Source of the DNA: Cylindrotheca closterium
Lineage: Eukaryota; Bacillariophyta; Bacillariophyceae; Bacillariales; Bacillariaceae
Direction of reading: 5' to 3'
Assembly: GCA_933822405.4 (NCBI GenBank)
Contig: CAKOGP040000025.1
Location: 30,282 to 94,281 of the forward strand
Length of the DNA stretch: 64,000 bases
The notes under the pieces are model-generated. The model did not search any database. It was not told where the DNA came from and worked only from the letters and a program-made list of their open reading frames with translations. A program made the position numbers and the translations under genes. Of the stretch, positions 19,682 through 31,832 are shown piece after piece; position 1 is the stretch's first letter, and the number at the start of each line of letters is the position of its first letter.

Positions 19682-22600
19682 TCAGAAAAAGTGTTTTTTC
19701 TGAAGGATACTCGGAGTCTGTGAAGGTAGTTGGACAGAATCAATAAGCTCACCAAGCACCTTCAGCGCCTCTGATCTATCGAATGTTTCACGTCGCTCAT
19801 ACTTTCGGATGCTCTTGGTCTTCATTTTTGAATCTTTAGAAGCAGACCGAGCTCTACGCAATGACAGCTTGTAGATTCCTTTCAGACGTTTCAGGTGCTC
19901 ATGCATTCCACAAAAATCCTTGACGTCATCATGAGCAAAAATTATTCTCTGCAAGAGAGATACGGAGAGGCAGAAGATCCCGTCTTTGTCACGGAACATC
20001 TGCACTTTGTCAAGGAAGACTTCTGCAGATTTACAATCAGCAAATCCAGTCAAAAGTGAAGTGTGTTGGCCAACATTCTCGAGGGTCAGAAGAATCCAGT
20101 GCACCAACTCCACGTGGGGCAAGCTGCGGTTGCATGCTCGAATTAAGTCAAGCAGAATCTTCGCCGCATTTGCATTCGTAAAAACCTCGCAACATTTTTC
20201 TGAAAACCGCGTCGCTGACTCAAGGGTTTTCACTGCATCCATTATTTCTGCTAGGCTTGTGCTTGCTTGCAGAATTGCTAAGGCAATGCTTGTTCTGCAA
20301 CCCAGGCTTTGCGTCGGGTCATCTTGAGCCCGCTTGTTTGCACGATGAACTCTATGAGCTACGTTGGTAATCACCTTTGTCCTTTTTTGCCTTGTGACAC
20401 GAGCTCGAAACGCAGCTTGCAAGCGAACTGTGGCTCGCGTGAGCATATTTGCTCGCCACCGCGCCAAGTATTCACGGAAGCAAACCTGAATTGTTCTCGC
20501 GGCCCCTGACATTCTCCGTTTACAGACATGTGTTCGATACTGTTTTTGAATGACAGAAGCCTTGCAGTTACGATTGAGTTGTAACCTCTCATAGGTCTTC
20601 TCTACAACGTATCTGCGTACGCAGGACTGTATTTTGAGTGTGGAATGAAGCATGCATGTAAACTCAACATTCTGATCGAAACCACGCCAAATTCTTTGAA
20701 TTTCAGTTGCAGCATAATGCTCAATTTCAACATTTAATCTCGTACACAACCCTCTTGTCATTCGTTGCACCTCCACAGCAGCCCATTTCTGGACACCAAA
20801 TATGCTGCGACCTAAGTACGATCGATATGCAGCTTGTATTTTAGTGGCAGCTTCTCTCAACTTCCGCACGTGGTCCCTTACTGCGTATCCTCGAGTATAG
20901 GATTGTATCTTCAACACACAATGATACTTTTTTTCGTATGTCTTCATTACAAGATACCTTCGTACCTGGGCTTGCATCGAAAGCACCGACATCACTTGCA
21001 CAAGAAAATCAATATGAGTAACAAAGCAACGCCATGTCTTTTGAATCTTCCTCGCTGCAATATGTCTGGATACTCTTTTGCGGGTCACATACCCCCTCCA
21101 TAACGACTGTATCTGACTACTGCTGTGACTTTTTCGATAGGAAAGGGACCGCTCCCTTCTGCGACTGTGAAGTTGTCGTCTAGCGACAACCAAGCGAGCA
21201 AAGCTCTGCATGATAATGACAGCTGAAAACGTCCCTGCAAGGTTTCTGACTGCTATCGATCTGCGTGCGAGACTTTGGGCAATTATTACGCCTCGCTGTT
21301 GGTCCATGAATGTTTTTGTAGCTGCGAAACCACGAAATGTAGATTGAATTTGGACCGCTGCAATATGTTGAGAATGGATATGTTCCCGTGACTTGTATCC
21401 TCGGTAGACTGATTGGAGCTTGCATACCATTGCATTCTGTGATTCCTGAATCTTCATTTCTCTTCGACGGACAAAAACAACTTTTTGGCTTGCTCTCTTG
21501 CGGGCAACAGACTGTATCTTCATTGCAGCACACTCCCGCTTCATTAGCATTTGCTTTACGAGCCATCGACGTCCCATGCTCTGGATTGTGATTACGTCGA
21601 CTACATCAACGCTATAGCATACCCTAGCCACGAATCCACGGAACGCTGCCTGTATGATGGAAGCTTGAGTGTGATATATTGATAGGCTAGATCTGACTGC
21701 AATGCCACGGACACGAGATTGCACTTTCAAGGCTGCAAGATATTGCCTCTTTCGCGTATGAAGGACACAAAAGCGACGAACCACACTTTGCGCTGTGATC
21801 ACATCCCCGACAAGTGCTCTGTATCTGATGCATGCTGCGAAGCACCTCCATTGCGATTGTATGACGACTGCATTCATGTGATCGTGTACAAACCTAGTTC
21901 GACATTGAGACGATCGAAAAACTGACTGCAATGTAAGTATTCCATTCCGAAAGCTTTGGTATCTACATTGAGCTGCTTGGCTTCTCCACCATGTCTGCAA
22001 AACAACAGAAATACTTATATACTTCTGATAGCTCCTCTGCTGCAGCCATCGACGCGACAAAGCCTAAGATGAATCCAATTGAGTTTCGTGACCCATTGAA
22101 GCACAATGCCCGAAAGATATTGAAACAACATACCTGAATGGAGACCATCGCTTTGTGATATACCATATGCTCAAGCTGCACTCTCTGAAGTCTTCCCAGT
22201 TCCTGCACAGCCAGAAAGGATCTTGACGCATGCTGTATCTTATGAATTGAAAGTCTACGATGATTTGCAGCTCTCTTCGCCAGATATCTTCGGACTGCGC
22301 CCTGAACAAAAATTATCTCGAGAACATCTAAGGTAAATTCTCTTTTCGCAAAAAATGAACGCCAAGAGCTTTGGATGACCGTCGATGCAAAATGTTCTTT
22401 CTCTAGAGCAACTCTTGCACTGAAACCACGCCAGTACCTTTGTATGGACTCAACAGCAGCAAATGAATGACGAATCACCAGTGTGATAGAATGTGCTCTC
22501 CATGTTTTCTGAATCACAATTGCCGACACATTGATCCGCATATTCCATGTATGATCCCTCCAAACAGACTGAATTCTGGCAGCGCTCTGATTCCATGAAA

Positions 22601-25600
22601 ATATTTTCCGGCGGACATTTAAGCCTCGCAAAAGAGCTTGACACGAGACTACTGTCGATCTTAAAAGACAGTAGGAGACAGTCTGAGTATATTTCCTCCA
22701 CTGACTCTGAATGATTGACGCAGCAATATATTTGTGTCGCAAGGTAGCCGATCTGCCAAGGGACAGCCAAGAACGAATAGCGCATTGACAGGTTATTGCA
22801 GCTTCCACGTAACGGAAATGGATCTTTAGACGCATCCTTGCTAACCAACACCTTGCTACGCTCTGTATTTTTGCTAGAGCATTCGTCATGGCACAGCGCC
22901 GTTTTAAAGCGAGACTTCTCCTGGCAAGGCTTTGAATTGTTATAATGTCCAGTATGATCGTTTGAAACTCAACATGAAGAGAAAAGCCTCGCCAGGCACT
23001 TTGAATTGCAATGGCAGCTCGATCGTTTGCCTCTTCCTCCTCGAGAATTCTTCGCACAAGTTCCGATCTTGCAAGCGAACCTCGCCATAAACTTTGTATA
23101 GCGGTTGCCGCCCACCGAACTTGCCAATTTTGAACAAAGTTCCACCATGCCTTTTGTAAGATTGACGCAGCGATCTCCTGCCGCTTTATCTGTCTCCTTG
23201 CTAAATCACCTCTTGCATATCTCTGGATCGTCCGCACAGCATTTATTTGACGCGCATATATATAAAGGCTCGCAAATCTTCTCCATATGGATTGCACAAG
23301 AGTGGCTGAGTTGCGTTGCAAGCGTAGTTGTTTTGTCCGGCGTACAACTAGAAATCTTTGATAGCCCACTTGAATCATGATAGCAGCACTCTGTTTCCTA
23401 AGCAATTGACTATGTAGTTTTCTTCCTTGCGTGCCTCGAAAGACACGCTGAACAGAAGTCGAGGAATCAGTCAGACTGTGGGTGGCATAAAACAACAATC
23501 ACAATATCCAAACCTACCTGGATAATCCGTACTGCGGAAAGCATCCCCTCTTTTCGCTCTCTCGCTTTCTTCAGCCGAAGTAAGCTTTCCCAGTTTGCAA
23601 GAGCAAAAGACTCAACCATTGCAACAGATTGGGAGTACCGTCTTCTTTGCGAGTCGAAATACTTGTCCTTGTAGCGTTTCCAAACCCAAAAAATTGTCAA
23701 TGCAGCTTCTCGCTTCCGTTCAAGGAGCATCTTTTGATTGTACTTTCGGTAGCATTGTTGGATCAAGATCGAAGCAAAAATTTCAGTGCTGGACTCCATC
23801 AGACGGGAACAAAGATATGTTAAGCATAGCAACATGGACTCTTCATCAGGGGGGTTCATTGAATCACAATACGGGAGCATCTTTGGAATCCCACCTAAGT
23901 CTGATGCTCTTTGTGATGCCAAGATGGAATTCATTCTTTCGTTACGCATAGCACTTTCTGAGGAGAGATTCTCATTATCAAGCGATGTAGGCATAATTTC
24001 ATCCAGTCGAATGACACTAGGATGGTAGTAGTGGATGAGATAGCAAAGAGCTCTACCATCAGCAAAAGAAGTTGTGAAGTTTAGCAGCTTCAACCCAAAA
24101 GTGGAGCACACCGCCTGTGACCATCGAAGCAACAGACTCGCCAATACCTCTTTCGGGTCTGTACCAACCAAACAAACGTTCTGTCCTGCTTTTTCGTTCT
24201 GACGAAACAAAAGCTGACCTTGGATCTTTCGCCTGGCTAGGTTAGTGCGCAGAACATTTTCGATTTCTCTTTCCACCAAGTCATCCTTTAGTAGCTTCCC
24301 CATACAGCTATGGGCAATGATTGACCACATGACCTTAAGCACCATTTCGCGATGGCCATCAACAATATGATGAGCATCGACATCCTTTGGAACAATTACA
24401 CCACGTTTTCGAAGTGAAACGAGCGCCAAATTCAAGTTATGTAGCTTCTGCAAGCGAGAAATTGGTGGAAGTCGCAGCTTGCACATAAGTGATTTCGCAG
24501 GCTGTGCCGTTGCGATTTCTGTAAGTCGAGTCAGACAAGTACCATCTCGTAGATCAGTCGCTAGATTGCGAACTCCGAGGTCCAGCTCATCTACAGGATC
24601 TTGCTTGTAGGTAACCTTCAGCCCAATTCTGGATAAATGTTTGATGAAGTCCCCTTCCGAGGACAGGCAAATCCTACAGAGTGCAAGCAAAACTTCTCTT
24701 GAAGACTTTACTTGGGAGCCCCTTACGAACAAACGAGGCACCTTGTCCAAAATGTTACACTTTTTTGCTTGATCGAGAAAGAAGATTAACAACATTATGC
24801 GATACAGCACAAGACTTCTCATCTCTGCGCGAAATTGCTTCTCAAAACGTCCAGAAGGAATCTTGCACTTCCCTTTGGTGTATTTTTTCAACACTGCTGT
24901 GTCAGATAAGATTCGGTTGACTATGAACTTTCCAAGAGACGGCCGTATTTGGCTAGGTTGCGCCTGAGACGGAGTGAACAAAACGTAAGGCACAGGCCCA
25001 TTCTTGGTATTCCATAGGAAAGGAACAAGGCACAAGTCTTACCTTCATGGACTCTTTGGGAGCATTTCCTACTTCGATAGATTCCCCATACATTACTTCA
25101 AGACCAAGACGAAGCCAAGGCGCTGAGTACGACTGCAACAATGTGGTGACTTGGCGTCGCAACGTCAAATCGTAGTATAGATCTCGGTCTGATCGAATGG
25201 AGAGACGCCCTTTGCCAATCTCATCGTGAATTGTAGCCTTTAGTTTTTCCATCTGATCCCCATAGAACACCCCCGATGCTTTCATGCGTAATTGCGACTG
25301 CCGACGATGAACAAGCAGCATTCTCAAACCGGCACAGCTTGGTGATCTTCCACTTTCATCCAGTTCTTTCTCTTCATCAGCTTCTCCTGAAGATATGGTG
25401 TAGTTTATCCATTTGACGAATGTATTGGATTGCTTTTCTGCCCAATCATTCACGTGGCTTTCACTGCATGACTTGGAAGATACCAATGGGTTTACATTAT
25501 CAAATGTAGCCCCATGTTTGGGGGTGGCCATTGCGGCATATTTTCCCGACATTCTATCAATTGTGTCAGTCTTTGCAACTCGCGAAGAGGTTCTCTTCAT

Positions 25601-27427
25601 TCTTGGCCTGCCAATTTCTTCTGTCGCCTTCTTTCGACAATCGAGTGTTGACGACCGAGGAATGCGGCTTTGATCGACGTGTGAAGGCATGGAGTGGTTC
25701 TGGCGAGGCCTATTTCGTTGCGCATTTCTGGAAACTCGAGTATTCGTGGTCTCAACGAGTACTCGTCCGTTTTGCGCCTTCTCGCCAATGATCTGATGAT
25801 CTCTTCCTCCTGTACTTTTTCTTTGTCCACCGGTAGAGGCCGATAGAGTAAATGAATGCCCCAAGGTGCGTGACGCCAAACAGTCAGATTGAGATTTCAA
25901 GAAATTCTTCGACGCGCTTCCAGTTGGATTCGATTTCTTGATGCTCCTTGACTCGGCACCATCACCAGTCTTTGTCATGTTTTTGGGAGACTTCTTCGAC
26001 GAGTGTCGCAAACGCTCCACCAAATGAGGCGGCGGTGATCTCTTGGTCTTTGATACCGAAAATAGATGCGTGAAATCCATCAGCCCACTTCCATTCGTCT
26101 TGGCGTCTGCGTTGATCTCTTTCTCTTCTACCTCTGCACTACCGTCATGATACTGCGTAACGACAGTTGACACGCTTTCCGTTGGAGGTTGAGTCTCTCT
26201 GGTTGACGACTCTTTCGTTACAGACTTCGCCTTCGGAACTGGTCTCTTTTGCCTGTCTACGGACTTGGTTCCATCCACGGAGGAATCGTTTGAAGATCTG
26301 ATGGACCGATGCTTAAGCCGATGAAGCAAGTGAGTTGGAGGTCCTGTCGCAGCTTTCTTCGAACTTGAAAACATATGTGAATAATCCATGAGACCTGTCT
26401 CTCGTTCGGTTGAATTCTCTCTGGGAGTGTAGATATCGCTTAGTTGCTCGATTTCTACTTTTTCCGTTGCATTTTGGTTGATGGATGAATCTTCTTTAGT
26501 TAAATGACGGACATCAGTACTTCGTAGAAGAAGAGCCTTCATATCGTTTGGCGTCTTGAGTTGTGGAGAAGTCTTGAATAAATTTGTACGCACAACAGGA
26601 GTATCACAGACATCATTTGTCGAAGCAACGGTCTCGGCGTCTTGGAGACTAAACCATGGACTCTTGGTATCCGATGCCGAATCGGCAGAAGAAACTGGAG
26701 ATGAAGGTTTCCTGTTGCTCAGTTTCTTCACCGTCGAGATTGCTAACTTTCTTGGTTGCAATGGGGGCGAAAAGAACGGCGATTTGTCATCCATCTTTTG
26801 ATCTCTCCCTTCCTTGAATTTTCTTGCAGAAAGTGTTTCGTGTATTTGAGTGGCAACGTGGGGAGAAACCACCACTAACCTAGTGCTGTTTGTTTCTAGA
26901 CGATTCCACAGAGCGTCAGGTGGTGGCGAAACAAGAAAGCTTTCCTCTTCCATGGAATCATCCTCCTCCATTTCACTCCGAAGAAGGGATTTAGGAGTCT
27001 TCGGTACTACACGCTGAGGTGGACCGAGAGCCGTGGAAATAATTTTGCCAGTAGATCCATTCGTTGCGTATCGTGACCGCAAGACCCCGCCAGACGGAGA
27101 TCCAAGACGTCGTCCAGCAAGCAGCCTTGAGCCGCCACCGTTTCCTCTCAAACTTTGACGAAAAGATTGTACACTTGTGGGTACTGATAAACTGTTTTGA
27201 TTTTCTTTCGACTTTGCAAACGCCACACTTTTCGTAGCGCTCTTGGTTGGGTTTGTCGAAGTCGCTCCTTGTTCGTAGGCTTCTTTGCTAGAAGTGGTCT
27301 TGAGGGACTGTCGAAATGCTTGCATCGGAGTCTGACGGTTGTGAGGAGTCAAGGGTTTGCGGGAGCGAAGTGTTCCATGTCCACCAGGAGTACGGTCATT
27401 GATATCGGCATCTCTGTAGATTTCCAT
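19682..27427 (-). CDS. ASPM: ASPM-type spindle-pole protein (CH domains plus IQ array), 4 exons
   Basis: Exons 27427-25043, 24963-23518, 23447-22134 and 22063-19682 join in phase 0 to 2,508 residues. Introns are 79, 70 and 70 nt. Residues 1-795 are basic and disordered, with a duplicated motif LMDxxHxFSxSK...PPxHLxxRLxH (about 345-380 and 448-480) and two QxFRQSL motifs. Calponin-homology domains lie near residues 876-1016 and 1071-1183. From ~1190 to ~2290 there is a very long array of IQ motifs (IQxxWRxxxxR type) expected to bind calmodulin light chains. The last ~220 residues are helical, like the ASPM C-terminal ARM-like region. This order matches ASPM/Asp, which focuses spindle microtubule minus ends. 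A class of IQ-rich myosin-like protein is excluded by the absence of a motor. Intron acceptors were picked so that IQ motifs continue across them. Confidence 0.93.
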
Positions 27428-27762
27428 CTTGAGAAATCGGTGCGGTGTATTCCTCTTCGAATCGAAGAGTAACGGTCAATTTTCCTATTTATATGTGTAC
27501 TATGGATTCTGTGTCTTCGTCGAGTTCAGAAATGAAAGTGGGCAAACGATGTGCCTTCGTTCTCTTTCAACACACACGGATCGCGCGAAAAGTTGAATTT
27601 CAAACTTTTATTCAAATTTATTCATGTATGAGTATAGCATTCAAAATCAATTGTACGTACGCGAATCCTTCAAAATCAAAGCATTTGATCGACAAAGCAT
27701 CACCACAACAAGCCAAAGCTGTTCACCATACGAGATTTGTTCGATACCGGTACCAGAACAAC
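27428..27762. promoter_or_regulatory. Bidirectional promoter region, ASPM / CPAP-like
   Basis: 335 bp separate the two start codons. The region is A/T-rich toward the CPAP-like gene and contains an E2F-type site at 27583-27590. A GGTACC-containing patch lies at ~27746-27757. Confidence 0.6.
27583..27590. promoter_or_regulatory. Candidate E2F/DP binding site
   Basis: GCGCGAAA (TTTCGCGC on the other strand) is an exact match to the E2F consensus TTTSSCGC. It lies 156 bp upstream of the ASPM start and 173 bp upstream of the CPAP-like start, which suits cell-cycle control of both genes. An eight-base match alone is weak. Its position between two mitotic genes is what makes it notable. Confidence 0.45.
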
Positions 27763-29610
27763 ATGCCGGAAACGAAATTATTCTCTTCTCCTCTAAGCTA
27801 CTCCTGTTCAGCATCTTCAACACAGAGACCAAAGTCACCTCCACCACCTCCGTCTACCCAAAAGAGGGACGAGAGCGGCATGCAGACACCATCTATTCTG
27901 TGGCGAGCATCAGAGATTGGATCACCACAACCACAAAATGGTGACATTCAACAGTTGCTTCACTACATCGACAATCTTTCGTTTTCGTCGGAAGCGATCG
28001 ACAATGAACACTCTCTATATGTCCCAGAACAAGAAAATAAGTTGGCAAAACATGAGAACACCTCCTTTCAGAGTCCAAAGGCTTCTGTATTGCAGAATCG
28101 TTCCACGAATCATTCGAAGAAACATAATTCATACCATGATGTTATTGTCAAGGCACAAAGGTTCCCTGATTTAACGCCTATTCGAAGTAAACCGAGCCCC
28201 TTACGTTCGCCTCCCTCCGCGAAAAGCAGCTGCCGATTGGATCCAGTAGGTGCCACCCCGCTAAAGGCAAAGGAAAACCTACTTAACGAAGCCAGCCGTT
28301 ATATCTACACTCGAGAAGAGGAACCTATCGGGAACTCACCTATGCGCTTAAGCGAAAGGCACCTCTTTCAGTCTAGTAGACATTATCTGAGTGATGAAGA
28401 AAGTAGCGCCAGTAGCTTGATCCCTCACGGACAATTGGAGACGAATCGGGCATCTTCTTCCTTTTTTGCAACAAAAGCGAACGAATACCACAACAAAAGC
28501 TTGCTTCCCACTCCCTCACGACAAAGGCATAGGCCAGAACCAGAAGCAAGCCCAAGAAAGGCTCTTGAAGCTTCTCTGGAGCACAGCATTGACGAGGCAT
28601 GGTCAATTGTCCTGGGCTCAACTATCATCGAAGAAAGTGATGCCGAAGATGAAAAGAAACAGGTACAATCGACGACAGCAACGAATCAGGACCACTTGGT
28701 TCAAGGGCCAGCGACACCAGGTATCAGCCGAAGCGGCAGAATCCTGGATGATTTGCCAGACAAGGTGAAATCCCCGGAGGATGCTAAAAAACTACTTCGC
28801 ACGGCTGTCCATACATTGCAAGATGCAAGAGCGGAAAGAGAGTCAGCACGACAGTGGGCTACAGGCATGAAAGATGCTGTACACAAGTGGGTCGAGCAGC
28901 AGCGTGAGTTGATGAAAGCAGAATCTAGTGTCACTCAGTCCAGGGCTTGGCAGCAATCCCAATTACAGTCTCTGTCGAACTTGGAAGGCTCGATTCAAAA
29001 TCTTTGTCAGGAAGTTCACAGCTCGAATCAACAGCGGACATCAACAGAGGAAAAGCTTCACAAGCTCCTCGTTGATCAGCGAGAAAAGATCCAGTCCATG
29101 GCGGAAGAAGTCTTGTCTATGAAGCAGCAGATTCAACAAATGGACCAGCAAGTTACTCAACCAGAAAAGACAAATACTCCAACACGCAAAAAGAAAGGCA
29201 AAGTGACGTCAAATTCAAGCTCCAAATTAAAGCTGGAAACTCCGAGTCGCTCGACGGCATCATCAACGGCTTCTTCTCGCGTCCGGAAAGAAGGGAAAGA
29301 TGGTGGTCATATCATTCTATATGGGAATGGAGTGCGAAAAGAAGTTCACAAAGATGGGACTACAGTTATTCGCTTTACGAATGGCGACGTCGAAACCAAG
29401 TTTTCTGGCGGAACAACAGCTTACTTTCATGCAAAAGATCGAGTCATGCAGATCAACAACACGGCTGACGGGTCAACGCTTTTCGAGTATCCCAACCGTC
29501 AGATTGAGCGTCACTACAGGGACGGTAGCAAAGCAATTCTGTTTGCTGATGGTACGAGACATCGTATTTCTGCGCAAGAAAAAATGGACACAGCATTTGT
29601 GAAAGCATAA
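27763..29610 (+). CDS. CPAP/SAS-4-like protein with C-terminal TCP10 (G-box) domain
   Basis: 615 residues from the ATG at 27763. The frame is open further upstream to 27445, but that part reads as A/T-rich non-coding sequence and would leave almost no promoter. The first ~330 residues are disordered and Ser/Pro-rich. A coiled coil spans about residues 330-470 (DAKKLLRTAVHTLQDARAERESA..., EEKLHKLLVDQREKIQSMAEEV). The C-terminal ~95 residues are the TCP10/G-box beta repeat: GVRKEVHKDGTTVIRFTNGDVETKF, then DGSTLFEYPNRQIERHYRDGSKAILFADGT. This domain marks CPAP/CENPJ/SAS-4 and relatives, which bind STIL/Ana2 and build centrioles and pericentriolar material. Other CPAP motifs (tubulin-binding PN2-3) are not evident. 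It sits head-to-head with ASPM. Confidence 0.82.
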   Translation: MPETKLFSSPLSYSCSASSTQRPKSPPPPPSTQKRDESGMQTPSILWRASEIGSPQPQNGDIQQLLHYIDNLSFSSEAIDNEHSLYVPEQENKLAKHENTSFQSPKASVLQNRSTNHSKKHNSYHDVIVKAQRFPDLTPIRSKPSPLRSPPSAKSSCRLDPVGATPLKAKENLLNEASRYIYTREEEPIGNSPMRLSERHLFQSSRHYLSDEESSASSLIPHGQLETNRASSSFFATKANEYHNKSLLPTPSRQRHRPEPEASPRKALEASLEHSIDEAWSIVLGSTIIEESDAEDEKKQVQSTTATNQDHLVQGPATPGISRSGRILDDLPDKVKSPEDAKKLLRTAVHTLQDARAERESARQWATGMKDAVHKWVEQQRELMKAESSVTQSRAWQQSQLQSLSNLEGSIQNLCQEVHSSNQQRTSTEEKLHKLLVDQREKIQSMAEEVLSMKQQIQQMDQQVTQPEKTNTPTRKKKGKVTSNSSSKLKLETPSRSTASSTASSRVRKEGKDGGHIILYGNGVRKEVHKDGTTVIRFTNGDVETKFSGGTTAYFHAKDRVMQINNTADGSTLFEYPNRQIERHYRDGSKAILFADGTRHRISAQEKMDTAFVKA

Positions 29611-30028
29611 AGTTGGTCGTTACTTTTATATTTTGCAAAAAAAAAAAACTAGAAAGCTTGGTGGGGAATGGTCTTCAATCTTGGCTTCGGTGACGATGCT
29701 ACAGTATATGTTTCAATTATGGGATGATCAAAGTAGTCTTGAATTTGGGCACACAAGAGTTTGAGAGCTTCATCAAGAAGGAGAGTTGACTTGATTCAGA
29801 TCTTGCATACAAGACCAGTTAATACCTGGTACGATACTACTCGTACTATCATTTGTCATAATACGCATTTACAGTTCTGGTTTACCTCGACTCATTCGAT
29901 TTAAAGAATTTGATGTGCAATGACGCGACCCTTTGAATCGTACCGGTACCGGTACCATACAAGGATATTCTCAAGCATCTTGAGTGACGGACCCGTGGCT
30001 TCAGCACGGGTCGTCTCGTATCGATGAG
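29611..30028. other. Intergenic, with GTAC palindrome
   Basis: No gene. It has a poly-A tract after the CPAP-like stop (29636-29649), possibly from 3' end sequence, and a triple GGTACC-type palindrome at 29940-29957 just upstream of the glycosyltransferase. Confidence 0.45.
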
Positions 30029-31328
30029 ATGAAGAGGACAAAGCAAAGCTATTGTTTCCGACGAAAGGATAAGGCAGCGAAGAGGTATCTAACATCTCCG
30101 CTAATATTCTTTGTCGCTTTAACCATGCTTTGCGAGAAGCACTCTATGAAGCAGTATTCAATGGAATTGGACCAATCTCGTGACGGCGTTGTTCCCCTTT
30201 TTCTGACACGACGACCTAGTTGGAATCTGAAGCATGGTTGGTGGAAATCTGAAAGGCAGTGCAGATCATATTCAAAACAGATCCGGGATTTTTGGAAACG
30301 CAATGAAAAGGCAGTATGTGGTCCAGAGCATAAGAGTTGCTCCGCATTGGTTCACACGGAGCTGATGCAACAGCGAGACTATCGTTTTAAAAACGATGCT
30401 CGTCGGGAACAGCTGCCCATCCTTTCATTTTTGGTAACACAACATGCATCAGTTAGGATGAACATTGTTGTGAACAAACAAGACTATACAAACCCGCCTG
30501 GATGGCTGGCATGTCTGCTTCGACACCCTGTATATGGTGAACGACTACAAACCACGAATTTTGATTTTGAGGCACTTGAGAACTTTCCACAGAAACGACT
30601 TCTGTCAAAGGCATATCACAATGTGAAAACATTGGCAAATAAAAGCGACCTGCGACGATATGCTGTTTTATATCAGTAAGTTGAAAAAGCTTATCCACGT
30701 TACTGATCTGATTATCGCTTGAACTATAGACTCACCCATGTTTTTTTAATCATCGCCTGGAAATCATAGTTTTGGGGGAATCTGGGTTGATCTGGATAAC
30801 TTAATTGTCAACGATATGCGACCTTTGTTTGGGTTTGACTTTGTGTATGCCTCTGGAAGTCGATTAAACGGTGCAGTTCTCGGTGTTTCTGGTCCACAGT
30901 CTCTCTTTATGCGCGCTGCAATTGACCATGCTATTACCACCTTCGAAACAAACAGATATCCCAAGAGCTACTATAAGTTTGCAGACGATTTGTTCAAAGA
31001 TCTGGACAAAAAATACAAGAAGCTTTTTCTCAAGCTCAGTGGATGTCTGTTTGAATCTAGTTGGGGTGGAAAGTTTCAGCATGCTCCATCGAATTCAGAT
31101 TTCTGGAGGCATCCAACAAAGCCAGAAAATGAGGGCTTTTTCTTAGATCCTACTGGCATGTTTACATATCACTGGCATGGCAATTGGGGGTTGGGTATCA
31201 CACCCACGTCTTTTGGTTCAGTGGCCCACTCCAATTATGTAAGAGAGTTAGAATTGGATCGATCGATATTTCAACCTGCCGAAGAACATAATTGGTCGCG
31301 ACCGACAGAAATGCTGCTTAATCGATGA
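30029..31328 (+). CDS. Type II membrane glycosyltransferase with DXD motif (GT32-like), 2 exons
   Basis: Exon 1 30029-30675 and exon 2 30770-31328 (intron 94 nt, phase 2) give 401 residues. A basic N-terminus precedes one hydrophobic segment (about residues 23-36, SPLIFFVALTMLC), typical of a Golgi type II protein. The catalytic signature spans the splice site: DLRRYAVLY-H-FGGIWVDLDN, the 'SDxxRYxxLYxxGGxYxDxD' pattern of the sugar-binding DXD family (Gly_transf_sug/A4GALT-like), with DLD as the metal-nucleotide-sugar site. A Cys-containing stem lies between. The acceptor is unknown. In a diatom, Golgi glycan or cell-wall/exopolysaccharide synthesis would be reasonable. In-frame GTG at 29984 was not used because ATG 30029 is available. 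Confidence 0.82.
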
Positions 31329-31832
31329 AACTAACGAAGCGAAGAATTGAGTCGCACTAAATCGTATTGGTTGCAGGCAGAGCTACATGTCGAAATCATC
31401 TACAGTACGAGCCCATTGCAGTGACGGGCACAGGAATACTGCAATATTCAATTGTTTTCGCCCGACAGTCTTATTACTGTATGGGTCACTCGACGATTTT
31501 GACTTACTCATCTACCCTCCTTGGTACTGTACTTTTCCCACTCTGAACTTGTCTGAACAGGACCAGGGTACCGGTACCTGGTACTGTACGGTAGCCAAGA
31601 GTGCTGTAGTGATCGTGTCATGTCGCATAACAGACGCCGTACACGTGAACCTCGTTCCTCAGTCACACACAAATATAAAAACTAAAAAAGATCTACTTTT
31701 CCCATCATTTTGACCCTTCTCGCATGTACCGGTACTGATATCCTGCTACGTGCATCGGTAGTGTATGGAGGACAGAAATACCCAACATTTTCACCTCTCG
31801 CTTCAGTTGCTTTTTCACACAAATTGTTAGAC
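31329..31832. other. Intergenic, with GTAC palindromes
   Basis: Frames here are not supported. It carries GGTACCGGTACC-type palindromes at 31567-31590 and 31727-31736, the latter about 100 bp before the CLF1 start. No RNA gene seen. Confidence 0.45.

Noticed and set aside
27445..27762. N-terminal extension of the CPAP-like protein
   Set aside because: In-frame but A/T-rich, with no protein-like composition, and it would overlap the only possible promoter space.
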